This document shows positions 33,802-42,381 of a stretch of DNA of 64,000 nucleotides, piece after piece. The notes under the pieces were generated by a model that did no database searches, had not been told where the DNA came from, and saw only the letters and a list, made by a program, of their open reading frames with translations. Location of the stretch: positions 1-64,000 of the forward strand of contig JACKDP010000005.1 in the NCBI GenBank assembly GCA_020633435.1, given 5' to 3'. This DNA comes from Myxococcales bacterium. GTDB taxonomy: Bacteria > Myxococcota_A > Bradymonadia > UBA7976 > UBA1532. Each line of letters opens with the position of its first letter. The first letter of the stretch is position 1. A program made the position numbers and the translations under genes.

Positions 33802-34342
33802 ACTCGTGGACGGGGGCCTCGGCCTCGAACGCCCCCTGCACCTGCACCTCGGCCGCCCCGGCGCGGCGCTCCACCAGCAGATAGACGGTGCCCGGCAGCA
33901 TCTGGCGCGGGCCGAAGGTGGCCGGGCCGGCCAGCTCCTCGGCCTGCAGGGTGGTGCCGTAGCTGTCGTACAGGACCGCCCGGGCCTTGAAGTCGCGCGC
34001 GCCGGCCAGGGTGATGGTCACCGTCAGCGTGCCCGGCGCCCCCAGGTCGGCGACGTACCGCGCGATGGGATCGGCGTGATCCAGCAGCGTCTTGCTCTTG
34101 CCGCCGACGGGCAGGGGCTCGACGGGCTCGCGCGGCCAGCCATCGGGGAGGGGGGCCCGCAGGCGCGGGGCCTGGCCCGGGGGCCGGCGGGTCGCCACCT
34201 CCTCCGGCGTGTCCTCGGGGTCGCCGATGACGTCCTCGCGGCCGAGGGTGTCCGGGGGCAGGGCGCCCTCGTCCTCGTCGGGCACGGTCGGCGTCCCGCC
34301 GCAGCCCGCCAGCAGCAGCGCCAGGCAGGCGGCGAGCCTCAT
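33800..34342 (-). CDS. Lipoprotein, hypothetical
   Basis: 180 aa. Lipobox LLLAGC, then an acidic Pro-rich linker to ~75 and a ~95-residue beta domain (LGAPGTLTVTITLAGARDF, AVLYDSYGTTLQAEEL, GTVYLLVERRAGA) resembling the PPC-type domain found on secreted enzymes, here as a free protein. The ATG overlaps the stop of the M32 carboxypeptidase gene (ATGA), so it is translated after it. No function can be named. Confidence 0.7.
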   Translation of the reverse strand: MRLAACLALLLAGCGGTPTVPDEDEGALPPDTLGREDVIGDPEDTPEEVATRRPPGQAPRLRAPLPDGWPREPVEPLPVGGKSKTLLDHADPIARYVADLGAPGTLTVTITLAGARDFKARAVLYDSYGTTLQAEELAGPATFGPRQMLPGTVYLLVERRAGAAEVQVQGAFEAEAPVHE

Positions 34343-35829
34343 GCGCCCAGGTACCGCCGCTGGAGGTGGGCCTTGAAGACGCCCGCGTCGAGGGGGCGGC
34401 CGGTGGCCCGGGTGATGAGCTCCTCGCTGCTGTAGCGGCAGCCGAGGCCGTGGACGTTGGGCCGCAGCCACGCGAGCAGGGGCTTGAAGTCGCCGCGGGC
34501 GATGCCCGGCAGGATGTCGGCGTCGGCCCGGGTGGCGGCGTCGAAGAGCTGGGCCGCCGTCATGGCGCCCAGGGTGTAGGTGGGGAAGTAGCCGAGCGTG
34601 CCGTCCATCCAGTGGATGTCCTGCATGCAGCCGTTGCGGTCGTCGACCGGGCGGATGCCCACGAGGGCCTGCATGCCGTCGCTCCAGGCGCCGGGCAGGT
34701 CGCGGACCTCCAGCTCGCCCGCCAGGAAGGCCTGCTCCAGCCGGTAGCGCAGGATGACGTGGGCCGGGTAGGTGACCTCGTCCGCGTCGACGCGGATCAG
34801 GCTGCGCTTCACCTGCGTGTAGATGCGGTAGAGGTTCTCGGCCCCGTAGGCCTCGCCCTCGCGGCCGAAGACCTGGCGGACGCGCGGGGCGACGAACTCC
34901 AGGAACTCGCGGCTGCGGCAGGCCTGCATCTCCATGAGCAGCGACTGGCTCTCGTGCAGGCCCATGCTGCGGGCCTGGCCGACGGGCTGGCCCAGCCAGT
35001 CGAGGGGGCGGCCGCGCTCGTACATCGCGTGGCCGGTCTCGTGGATCACCCCCATCAGGCCCTTCACGAAGTCGGCCTCGTCGTAGCGCGTGGTCAGCCG
35101 GACGTCGAGCGGGGTGCCGCCGCAGAAGGGGTGGGCGCTGACGTCGAGCCGGCCATGGTTGAAGTCGAAGCCCATCACCTCCATGACCTGCAGGCCGAGG
35201 GCGCGCTGCTGGTCGACGGGGAAGGTGCCCTCCAGCGGCAGGATGGCCGGGCCGGCGGCCTGCTTCTCCAGGACGCGGTCGATGAGGCCGGGCAGGAAGT
35301 CGGCCAGATCGGCGAACAGGCTGTCGATGCGGCTGGCCGACATGCCCGGCTCGTACTGGTCGAGCAGGGCGTCGTAGCGGGAGACGCCGAGGGCGGCGGC
35401 CTTGGCGTCCGCCTTCTGGCGCACGAGGTCGATGACCTGCTGGAAGTACGGCGTCAGGCCCGCGAAGTCGTTGGCGTGCCGGGCGGTGCGCCAGAACGTC
35501 TCGCAGGCGGAGCCAGCGCGGCTCAGGGCCTCCACCAGATCGCCGGGCACCGCCGTGGCGTGGCGCCAGCGGTGGGTCATCTCGCGGACGTTGGCCTGCT
35601 CCCAGTCGCTCAGGCCCTTGTCCTGGGAGGCCTCGCCGAGCCAGTCGGCGACGCGCGGGTCGACCATGAGGTCGTGCTCCAGGACGTTGAGGGAGGCGAG
35701 CTGGTCGCCGCGGGTGGCGGCCCCGCCCTTCGGCATCTGGGTGGCCAGGTCCCAGTACAGGACCTCGATGGCGCCGTGGATGGAGTCGATGCGGGCGAAG
35801 TGACGGGCGAGGTTCTCGTAGGCGGTCAT
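34339..35829 (-). CDS. M32-family metallocarboxypeptidase
   Basis: 496 aa, full family length. HETGHAMYERG at 263 holds the zinc ligands and catalytic Glu; the family's DVRLTTRY, GLHESQSLLMEMQ and RVDADEVTYPAHVILRY segments follow in order, and IRPVDDRNGCMQDIHWMDGTLGYFPTYTLG near the end is highly conserved. The enzyme removes C-terminal residues from peptides in the cytoplasm, as Thermus/Taq carboxypeptidase. No signal peptide. First gene of a pair with the small lipoprotein. Confidence 0.94.
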   Translation of the reverse strand: MTAYENLARHFARIDSIHGAIEVLYWDLATQMPKGGAATRGDQLASLNVLEHDLMVDPRVADWLGEASQDKGLSDWEQANVREMTHRWRHATAVPGDLVEALSRAGSACETFWRTARHANDFAGLTPYFQQVIDLVRQKADAKAAALGVSRYDALLDQYEPGMSASRIDSLFADLADFLPGLIDRVLEKQAAGPAILPLEGTFPVDQQRALGLQVMEVMGFDFNHGRLDVSAHPFCGGTPLDVRLTTRYDEADFVKGLMGVIHETGHAMYERGRPLDWLGQPVGQARSMGLHESQSLLMEMQACRSREFLEFVAPRVRQVFGREGEAYGAENLYRIYTQVKRSLIRVDADEVTYPAHVILRYRLEQAFLAGELEVRDLPGAWSDGMQALVGIRPVDDRNGCMQDIHWMDGTLGYFPTYTLGAMTAAQLFDAATRADADILPGIARGDFKPLLAWLRPNVHGLGCRYSSEELITRATGRPLDAGVFKAHLQRRYLGA

Positions 35830-35888
35830 GGGGCTCCTCGGGGTGACGGCGTCTTGTACCGCGAAACCGGGAGCCGACGCACGTGGCG

Positions 35889-37247
35889 TCAGGCGAGCGT
35901 GACCAGGCGCGAGACCCGCTGGAGCGTGGCGCGCAGCGCGGCGTCGGACCAGATGCCGCCGCCGCGCCAGTCGAGGGCGATGACGTCGGCCAGGGGAAAG
36001 CCCGCGATGGTGGCGTCGGCGGCCGGCGGCTCGGCGGCCTCGACCTCGAGCCGGAACCGCCCGTGGTCAAAGGGTTCTCCCGGCGCGGGCTGGTCGTGGA
36101 TCAGGACCTCGCGCAGCCCCGCCTGCTCGTGCTCCAGGGCGCGGTGGATGCAGTACGGGTTGTTGCCGGGCTTGCCGAGGATGCACTGCGACGTCCAGGT
36201 GCAGCCGCCCTTGCAGACGTCGGCGTAGTAGCACGAGGCGCAGTAGCCCCAGAGGTCGGCGCGGGTGCGGTTCTTGAGGTGGGTGAGCTCGGGGCTGGTG
36301 GCGACGACGTGGGCGAGGTCGTCCTGGGCCAGGTAGCCCCCCGTCCAGTCGGCGGAGGGCAGCGACGGGCAGGCCTTGATCTTGCCGTCCGCCTCCAGGC
36401 CGATGCACCACTTGCCGGCCCCGCAGCCCCCCCAGTGCGCCCCGTTGGCGCCGCCGTAGCGCAGCGCCGCCTCGTAGGGCCCGAAGTAGCCCACGTTGTT
36501 GCCCGGGAAGAGGTCGATGCCCCGGGGCTTGAGGCGCTCGGCCTTGATCCACGCGAGGAGCGGGAAGAGCTCGAGGAGCTGCCAGGGCTGGAGCGGCAGG
36601 CCCGGGCGGTCGGCGCCGCGGCCCATGGGGACCGTGAGCTGGATCTGCCAGGCCCGGCTGCCGACGTCGTGCAGCAGGTTCGCGAGGGCCGGGAGCTCGG
36701 GCAGGGACAGCCGGTTGATCTGGCTGTTGGTGGCCAGGCGGATGGGGCTGGCGGCGACGCGCTCCGCGGCCTGCAGCGCGCTCTGCCAGGAGTCGGGCGT
36801 GCCGCGCTGGGCGTTGTGCGTGCGCTCCAGGCCGTCGATGGAGAGGGAGATGGTGTTGATGCCGGCGTCCACCGCGCGCTGCACGCGCTCGGCCGTGAAG
36901 CCGCGGCCCCCGCTGGTGATGCCGCAGATCATGCCGCGCCGGACGATCTCGGCGGCGATCTGATCCCAGTCCTCGCGCAGGTAGGCCTCGCCGCCGATGA
37001 GGGTGACCTCGCGGATGCCCATGGCGGCCATCTCGGCCACCACGCCGAGGCACTGGGCGGTGGTCAGCTCGGTGTCGCGGGCGGGGCCGGCGCGGGAGCC
37101 GCAGTGCTTGCAGCCCAGGTCGCAGGCGAGGGTGATCTCCCAGACGGCGTAGAGCGGGCGCTGCTCTTCGCGGGCGCGAGCGTCCCCGTAGCGGACGAGG
37201 CGCGTGGAGTCCTCGCCCTCGGGGGCGCCGCCGATGGGGGCCGTCAC
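35889..37247 (-). CDS. Radical SAM/SPASM-domain protein, probable peptide maturase
   Basis: 452 aa. The radical SAM cluster motif is C42-x3-C46-x2-C49 (CDLGCKHC), followed by GGEAYLR and SLSIDGLERTHN, standard for peptide-modifying enzymes. The C-terminal part has many Cys (CGAGKWC, CPSLPSADW, CASCYYADVCKGGC, C-ILGKPGNNPYC) in the pattern of SPASM auxiliary Fe-S clusters. An extra ~75-residue C-terminal domain closes it. Such enzymes form crosslinks or other changes in ribosomal peptides. Its GTG start overlaps the stop of the small lipoprotein gene before it (GTGA), and a second related lipoprotein gene precedes that one. These two are the likely substrates. Confidence 0.87.
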   Translation of the reverse strand: MTAPIGGAPEGEDSTRLVRYGDARAREEQRPLYAVWEITLACDLGCKHCGSRAGPARDTELTTAQCLGVVAEMAAMGIREVTLIGGEAYLREDWDQIAAEIVRRGMICGITSGGRGFTAERVQRAVDAGINTISLSIDGLERTHNAQRGTPDSWQSALQAAERVAASPIRLATNSQINRLSLPELPALANLLHDVGSRAWQIQLTVPMGRGADRPGLPLQPWQLLELFPLLAWIKAERLKPRGIDLFPGNNVGYFGPYEAALRYGGANGAHWGGCGAGKWCIGLEADGKIKACPSLPSADWTGGYLAQDDLAHVVATSPELTHLKNRTRADLWGYCASCYYADVCKGGCTWTSQCILGKPGNNPYCIHRALEHEQAGLREVLIHDQPAPGEPFDHGRFRLEVEAAEPPAADATIAGFPLADVIALDWRGGGIWSDAALRATLQRVSRLVTLA

Positions 37248-37618
37248 CCCCCGTCACCCGGCGGGGGCGCGGGCAGGGCGGGCGGCGGGCCGCCGTAGGC
37301 GGGGGCCGGGCTGACCTCGACGTCGACGGTGGCCGGGGCGGCCGCCTCCGTCGCGGGGGCGGCGCTCTCGGGGGCGGCGCTCTCGGGGGCGGCGCTCTCG
37401 GGGGCGGCCGACACCGGGGCGGACTCGGGGGCGGGCAGCGGCTCCGGGGGGCCGCCGTACACCGGCGCCGGGGGCGGGCTGCAGGCGGCGAGGCCCAGGG
37501 CCAGGACGCTGGCCGCCAGCACGCGGCCGTGGCCGCGGCGCTCGCAGAAGGGGCAGGCCTGCGCGGCCTGGACGTGCACGCCGCAGCGAGCGCAGGGCAC
37601 CAGGGTCGTCGGATCCAT
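37244..37618 (-). CDS. Zinc-ribbon lipoprotein with YGGPP motifs, putative maturase substrate B
   Basis: 124 aa. It starts with a Cys set C9-x2-C12-x9-C22-x2-C25 (CARCGVHV ... ACPFC), then a hydrophobic helix VLAASVLALGLAAC ending in a lipobox Cys46. The outside part is Pro/Ala/Glu-rich with repeated APES units and has two Tyr-Gly-Gly-Pro-Pro motifs (Tyr54 and Tyr108), one right behind the anchor and one near the C-terminus. The same Cys spacing and CGxHV occur in the neighbour. A metal-binding knuckle ahead of a lipoprotein signal is unusual. It sits 6 bp after gene A and is coupled to the radical SAM gene. Confidence 0.72.
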   Translation of the reverse strand: MDPTTLVPCARCGVHVQAAQACPFCERRGHGRVLAASVLALGLAACSPPPAPVYGGPPEPLPAPESAPVSAAPESAAPESAAPESAAPATEAAAPATVDVEVSPAPAYGGPPPALPAPPPGDGG

Positions 37619-37624
37619 CAGCGC

Positions 37625-38218
37625 TTACTCCCGACCAGGGGGGATGCCATAGAGGGGGACGGCCACCTCGGCGTCCGGCGCGGCGTCCGGGAGGCTCGCG
37701 TCGGGCTCGGGGGGGATGCCATAGGGCGGCACGGCGATCTCCATGTCGGGGGCCGGGCCGGCGTCCATGGGCGGGATGCCGTAGAGCGGCGCCACGCCGC
37801 TGTCGGGGACCACGTCCATGTCGGGGGCCGGCGGCGACATGTCGGCCGGCGGGGGGGCCGCGTCGATGGGGCTCGCGTCCGGGTCCGGGGGGATGCCGTA
37901 GGGCGGCTGCACCTGGACGTCCGGCGCGGCGTCGCGGGGGCTGGCGTCGGCGGCGAGCATGTCGGCCACGTGGGCGTCGGTCACGGCCGCGTCGCCGGTG
38001 CGGCCGTCGGCCACCTGGGCGTCCTCGGTGGGATCCGGGCCGGGCCCGTCATCGTCGTCGCAGCCCGCGGCCAGGCCCATGGAGAGCAGGCCCGCGGCGA
38101 TGACGCCCCCGCGCCCGGCCTTGCGGCTCAGGCAGAACGGGCACGCGGCGTCGGCGCGCACATGGGTGCCGCACTGGGGGCACTTCACCAGACCAGAGCG
38201 AGAGACCGGCTGCTTCAT
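37625..38218 (-). CDS. Zinc-ribbon lipoprotein with YGIPP repeats, putative maturase substrate A
   Basis: 197 aa. C13-x2-C16-x9-C26-x2-C29 (CPQCGTHV ... ACPFC) is followed by a membrane helix (GGVIAAGLLSMGLAAGC) with lipobox Cys53. The exported part is Asp/Pro/Ala-rich and contains four Tyr-Gly-Ile-Pro-Pro motifs at Tyr107, 146, 166 and 190, each preceded by Pro or Leu and followed by an acidic spacer; the last ends the protein (LYGIPPGRE). Tyr occurs only in these motifs. First gene of the three-gene operon with gene B and the radical SAM/SPASM enzyme. I know no named family; substrate role is inferred. Confidence 0.72.
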   Translation of the reverse strand: MKQPVSRSGLVKCPQCGTHVRADAACPFCLSRKAGRGGVIAAGLLSMGLAAGCDDDDGPGPDPTEDAQVADGRTGDAAVTDAHVADMLAADASPRDAAPDVQVQPPYGIPPDPDASPIDAAPPPADMSPPAPDMDVVPDSGVAPLYGIPPMDAGPAPDMEIAVPPYGIPPEPDASLPDAAPDAEVAVPLYGIPPGRE

Positions 38219-38284
38219 CGAGACCCCCCGAGGATTACGCCCGGCGAGCGTAGCAGATGTGCGCGCGCGGATCAGCCGGTGGCG

Positions 38285-39244
38285 TCAGTCGAGGCCGCAG
38301 GCCCGACGCGCCCGGCCGAGGACGATCTGGGCCTCGGCCCGGGCGCGCGTCGCCCCCACCCGCAGCCGGTCCTCCAGGTCGTCAGGCCGGGCGAGGAGGG
38401 CGTCGTAGCGCTCATAGGCGGGGCCGAAGGTCTCCTCCAGCTTCTTGAGCAGCGCCAGCTTCGCGTGGCCATAGCCGTAGCCGCCGGCGCGGTAGGCCGC
38501 GGCCATCTCGGCCTGCTCGGCCGGGCTCGCGACGAAGGTGTAGAGCTTGTAGACCGTGCAGGTGTCGGGATCCTTGGGCTCGTCGAGGCCCTTGGAGTCG
38601 GTCTTGATGGACATCACCAGGCTCTTGAGGGCCTTGCCGCGGGTGAAGATGGGGAGCGTGTTGTTGTAGCTCTTCGACATCTTCTCGCCGTCGATGCCCG
38701 GGACGAGCTCCGGCGTGCCCAGGACGATGCGGGGCAGCTTGAACGTCTCGCCGTAGAGGGCGTTGAAGGCGATGGCCAGATCCCGAGTGATCTCGAGGTG
38801 TTGCGCCTGGTCCTTCCCGACGGGCACCACGTCGCTGTCGTAGGCGAGGATGTCGGCCGCCATGAGGATGGGGTAGGTGAACAGGCCCACCTTGGGCTGC
38901 AGGCCCTTGGCGATCTTGTCCTTGTAGGAGTGGGCGCGCTCCAGCAGGCCCATGGCGGCGACGTTGGACAGGAGCCACGTCAGCTCGCAGACCTCCGGCA
39001 CATCCGACTGGCGAAAGAACGTCGCGCGGGCCGGATCGAGGCCCAGGGCGAGGTACGCGGCCGCGACGTGCCGCACGTTCTGGCGCAGCGCCTCGGCGTC
39101 CCCGAGGGACGTCAGGGCGTGGTAGTCGGCGATGAAGTAGTAGGCATCGTCCTGGGCCTCGATGTGGTGGCGCATCGCGCCGATGTAGTTGCCCAGGTGG
39201 AGCTCGCCCGAGGGCTGGACCCCCGAGAGGTAGCGCTGGCTCAT
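38285..39244 (-). CDS. trpS: Tryptophanyl-tRNA synthetase
   Basis: 319 aa. GVQPSGELHLGNYIG carries the class I HIGH-type motif (HLGN), VPVGKDQAQHLEITRDLA the conserved Trp/ATP pocket segment and GEKMSKSYNN the KMSKS motif. It charges tRNA-Trp. Length is slightly below the 325-340 usual in bacteria. It stands divergent from the HAD gene. No other trp gene except the TrpF-like one nearby. Confidence 0.96.
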   Translation of the reverse strand: MSQRYLSGVQPSGELHLGNYIGAMRHHIEAQDDAYYFIADYHALTSLGDAEALRQNVRHVAAAYLALGLDPARATFFRQSDVPEVCELTWLLSNVAAMGLLERAHSYKDKIAKGLQPKVGLFTYPILMAADILAYDSDVVPVGKDQAQHLEITRDLAIAFNALYGETFKLPRIVLGTPELVPGIDGEKMSKSYNNTLPIFTRGKALKSLVMSIKTDSKGLDEPKDPDTCTVYKLYTFVASPAEQAEMAAAYRAGGYGYGHAKLALLKKLEETFGPAYERYDALLARPDDLEDRLRVGATRARAEAQIVLGRARRACGLD

Positions 39245-39377
39245 GGTCGCCTCTTCGCGTCGGCCGGGCGGAGAGGGTGTTCAAGGCGGGGTGGGCGTGT
39301 CAAGGCGCTCGCTCGGCGGGCGCCGGGAGGCCCGCGGGTGGTAGGATGCCCCGCCAAGGCAACCCGGGGGGAGCGCG

Positions 39378-40076
39378 ATGGCGCTGCGACGCTACCGGAC
39401 GGTGCTGTTCGATCTCGACGGCACCGTCCTGGACTCCATCGACATGATCAAGGCCTCGCTGCGCCACGCCCTGCAGGTGCACCTGGACTGGGAGCCCGCC
39501 GACGCCGTGCTCGTCCGGGGGGTGGGCACGCCGCTGCGCGAGCAGCTCTGGCTGCACGCCGTGGACGCCCACGAGGCCCGGGGTCATGGGGAGCCGCCCG
39601 ACGCCCTCGTCGACGAGCTGGTGGCGGCCTACCTGACGCACAACCGGGCCCGGCACGACGCCGAGATCCGCCCGTTCCCCGACGCCCTGGCGACGCTGAC
39701 GACCATGGCCGAGGCGGGGCTGGCGCTGGGCATCGTCACCAGCAAGCCCCATGAGACGGCCCGGCGGGGGCTGCGTATCGCGGGGCTCGAGCACCTGTTC
39801 GCCGTGGTGGTCGGCGCCGACGACGTGCGGCGGCCCAAGCCCGACCCCGAGCCGGTGCACGCGGCGCTGGCGGCCCTCGGGGCGACGGTGGAGGGGGCGC
39901 TCTTCGTGGGCGACTCGCCCCACGATCTGCACGCCGGCCGGGCGGCGGGCGTGGACACGGCGGCGGCGCTCTGGGGGCCGTTCCCCCGCGAGGCCCTGGC
40001 GCCGGCGACGCCGTCGCACTGGGTCGAGACGCTCGCCGATCTGCTGGCGCTGGGGGACGCATGCGGACGCGGGTGA
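39378..40076 (+). CDS. HAD-superfamily phosphatase (phosphoglycolate phosphatase-like)
   Basis: 232 aa. VLFDLDGTVLDSIDMI gives motif I with the nucleophile Asp, GIVTSKPHETA motif II, RRPKPDPEPVHAAL motif III with the Lys, and FVGDSPHDLHAGRAAG motif IV. A four-helix cap is inserted after motif I, as in Gph-type enzymes that remove phosphate from phosphoglycolate or other small phosphates. Its end overlaps the start of the TrpF-like gene by 16 bp in another frame, so both are read from one message. Confidence 0.9.
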   Translation: MALRRYRTVLFDLDGTVLDSIDMIKASLRHALQVHLDWEPADAVLVRGVGTPLREQLWLHAVDAHEARGHGEPPDALVDELVAAYLTHNRARHDAEIRPFPDALATLTTMAEAGLALGIVTSKPHETARRGLRIAGLEHLFAVVVGADDVRRPKPDPEPVHAALAALGATVEGALFVGDSPHDLHAGRAAGVDTAAALWGPFPREALAPATPSHWVETLADLLALGDACGRG

Positions 40077-40729
40077 AGATCTGCTGCATCGCGTCGGTGG
40101 AGGAGGCGGCCCTGGCGGTCTCGGCCGGGGCGGACGCCATCGGCCTGGTGGGCCCCATGCCCTCGGGCCCCGGCATGATCGCTGGCGACATGCTGCGGCG
40201 CATCGCGGCGTGGACGCCCCCGCCGGTGGCGAGCTTCCTCTTGACCACGGCCGTCGATGCGCCCGGCATCATCGAGCACGTCCGGTTGAGCGGCACCGAC
40301 ACGGTGCAGCTCGTCGACCTCTCGACGCCGGAGGTCTGTCAGGCCGTGCGCGCGGCGCTGCCGGGCGTGCGCGTCGTGCAGGTGCTGCATGTGCAGGGGC
40401 CCGAGGCGGTGGCGCAGGCGCAGGCCTTCGCGCCCTTCGTCCACGCCCTGCTGCTCGACTCCGGCAACCCACGGGCGGACGTCCCCACCTTCGGGGGCAC
40501 GGGCAAGATCCACGACTGGAGCGTGAGCCGGCGCATCGTCGAGGCGGTGGACGTGCCCGTCTTCCTGGCGGGCGGCCTGCGCCCGGGGAACGTGCAGACG
40601 GCCATCCGCACGGTGCGGCCGTTCGGCATCGATGTGTGCTCGGGCCTGCGGGTCGAGGGGGCGCTCTGCCCCACGCGGCTGGCGGCCTTCATGGCGGAGG
40701 TCCGGGCCGCCGATCAGGACGCGGGCTGA
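40061..40729 (+). CDS. Phosphoribosylanthranilate isomerase-like protein (TrpF family)
   Basis: 222 aa, TIM-barrel. VKICCIASVEEAALAVSAGADAIGLV is the family's KICG-type start with the catalytic Cys; LLLDSG holds the acidic partner; FGGTGKIHDW and FLAGGLRPGNVQTAI with FGIDVCSGLR are the phosphate-binding segments. The usual 'F...SPR.V' loop is GPMPSGPGMI, a clear divergence near the substrate site. It may be the real TrpF of this organism or a paralogue with another sugar-phosphate substrate. Overlaps the HAD gene. Confidence 0.82.
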   Translation: MRTRVKICCIASVEEAALAVSAGADAIGLVGPMPSGPGMIAGDMLRRIAAWTPPPVASFLLTTAVDAPGIIEHVRLSGTDTVQLVDLSTPEVCQAVRAALPGVRVVQVLHVQGPEAVAQAQAFAPFVHALLLDSGNPRADVPTFGGTGKIHDWSVSRRIVEAVDVPVFLAGGLRPGNVQTAIRTVRPFGIDVCSGLRVEGALCPTRLAAFMAEVRAADQDAG

Positions 40730-40743
40730 GGGAGAAGCGGCGT

Positions 40744-42381
40744 ATGCGGTCGTATTTCCTGGGGATTCTGGTGGCCCTCGCGGGCTGTGTGGTCGAGAAC
40801 CCGGCGGAGGATCCCGCCGACGGGGGCGCGGGCGGCGCGGGGGGCGTGGGCGGCGGCGGCGGCGCTGGAGGCGGCGGCGGCGGCGGCGGGGGGGCGGGCG
40901 GCGGCGGGAGCACCCCGGCGCTCATGCTCAGCCCCGACGCGCTGGTCTTCGGCCGGGTGGAGGCCTTCGCCTCGGCGGAGCGCGTCGCCACCCTCACCAA
41001 CACCGGCGACTGTCCGGCGACCATCCAGGCCATCCGCCTCGACGGCCCGCGGGTGTTCAGCGTGGCGCTGGGCGGCGTCGATCCCCGCGTGGATCGCAGC
41101 GTGCTGGCCGATCCCGACGGGGATGGCGAGCCGGGCCTGGCGGCGGGTGGGCGCGTCGATCTGGTGGTGCGGTTCGCGCCGTCCAGCGAGGACGTCGCCG
41201 AGGGCAGCCTGGTGGTGGAGGGCGCCGGCGGGCCGGTCTCGGCCAGCCTGAGCGGGAACCAGGGCGGCGCGTGCGCGCGGGCGGTGCCGGCCGCGGTGGA
41301 GCTGACGGCGCCGCCGGGCGGCGAGGCCACGGCGGTGCTGCGCATCGAGAGCTGCGGCGACGCCCCGGTGACGGTGGCGTCGGCGGTCTTCGGGGAGGAC
41401 GGCGATCCGGCCTTCACGCTGGTGGCGGAGCGGTCGGCGGCGCTGCCCTTCGATCTGGCGCCGGCGGGGGCGGGCGGGGGCACGGAGGTGCAGCTCGTGC
41501 TGCGGTTCCGGCCGCTGACGGACGGCGTGTTCGAGAGCACCCTGGTGGTGCAGACGACGGACGCGGCGCACCCGCGGCTGACGGTGCGGCTGCTGGGCCG
41601 GGCGGCCGCGGGGGCCTGCCCCGTGGCCAGCGTGGGGCCGACCGACCAGGTCGAGGTGGAGCCCCTCGACGTGGTGACGCTGAGCGGCGCGGACTCCCGG
41701 GATCCCGACGGGGGCCCCCTGACCTATGAATGGGTGGTCGTGCAGCGGCCCGACGGCTCCACCTCGATGCCGGTGGAGTCGTTCACCGATCCCCTGCACC
41801 CTGACAACGGGGGCGTGGCCGATCACGCGGCGACGCCGGGGGCCTTGTTCTTCGTGGACCTGCCGGGGCGCTACATCCTGGAGCTGCGCGTCCGCGACGT
41901 GGATGGCTGCGAGAGCAGCGCTCGCCTCGTCGTGCAGGCGGGCGGGCAGCGGGCCATCCTGGTGCAGCTCACCTGGGAGGACGAGGGCGTCGGCGCCGAC
42001 GGGGTGGGCTCCGATCTGGATTTGCACCTGCTGCACCCCGGCGGCGGGCTGGGCGACCGCCTGGACTGCTCGGCGGGGAACCCATCCCCCGACTGGGGGC
42101 CCGAGGGGCCCGACGGCGATCCGGTGCTGGACGCCGACGACCGCGATGGGCACGGGCCCGAGAACATCAGCCTGGCCCGCCCGGAGGCGACGGGGGAGGG
42201 GGCCTATGGCATCGTGGTGGAGCTGGCGGGGGGCCCGGGCGACCGGGCGGTGACGGCGGTGGTCCGCGTCTTCCTCGGCGGCGCGCTGGCGTTCGAGGAG
42301 CGCCACGCCCTCCGGGAGCTGGGCGAGCTCTGGCACGTCGGCGGCATCCGCTGGCCGGCGGGGGAGATCGTCGCGCCGTGA
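40744..42381 (+). CDS. Lipoprotein with HYDIN-type and PKD-like domains
   Basis: 545 aa. Lipobox ALAGC, short acidic part and a Gly-rich spacer (~30-58). Two Ig-like repeats of the HYDIN/choice-of-anchor D type follow (LSPDALVFGRVEAFASAERV and a second from ~180 with AAVELTAPPGG), then a PKD-like domain (LSGADSRDPDGGPLTYEW, ~310-400) and a C-terminal beta domain with GVGSDLDLHLLHPGG seen in other myxobacterial secreted proteins. A surface or periplasmic binding protein is likely. The next gene's GTG overlaps its stop. Confidence 0.75.
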   Translation: MRSYFLGILVALAGCVVENPAEDPADGGAGGAGGVGGGGGAGGGGGGGGGAGGGGSTPALMLSPDALVFGRVEAFASAERVATLTNTGDCPATIQAIRLDGPRVFSVALGGVDPRVDRSVLADPDGDGEPGLAAGGRVDLVVRFAPSSEDVAEGSLVVEGAGGPVSASLSGNQGGACARAVPAAVELTAPPGGEATAVLRIESCGDAPVTVASAVFGEDGDPAFTLVAERSAALPFDLAPAGAGGGTEVQLVLRFRPLTDGVFESTLVVQTTDAAHPRLTVRLLGRAAAGACPVASVGPTDQVEVEPLDVVTLSGADSRDPDGGPLTYEWVVVQRPDGSTSMPVESFTDPLHPDNGGVADHAATPGALFFVDLPGRYILELRVRDVDGCESSARLVVQAGGQRAILVQLTWEDEGVGADGVGSDLDLHLLHPGGGLGDRLDCSAGNPSPDWGPEGPDGDPVLDADDRDGHGPENISLARPEATGEGAYGIVVELAGGPGDRAVTAVVRVFLGGALAFEERHALRELGELWHVGGIRWPAGEIVAP

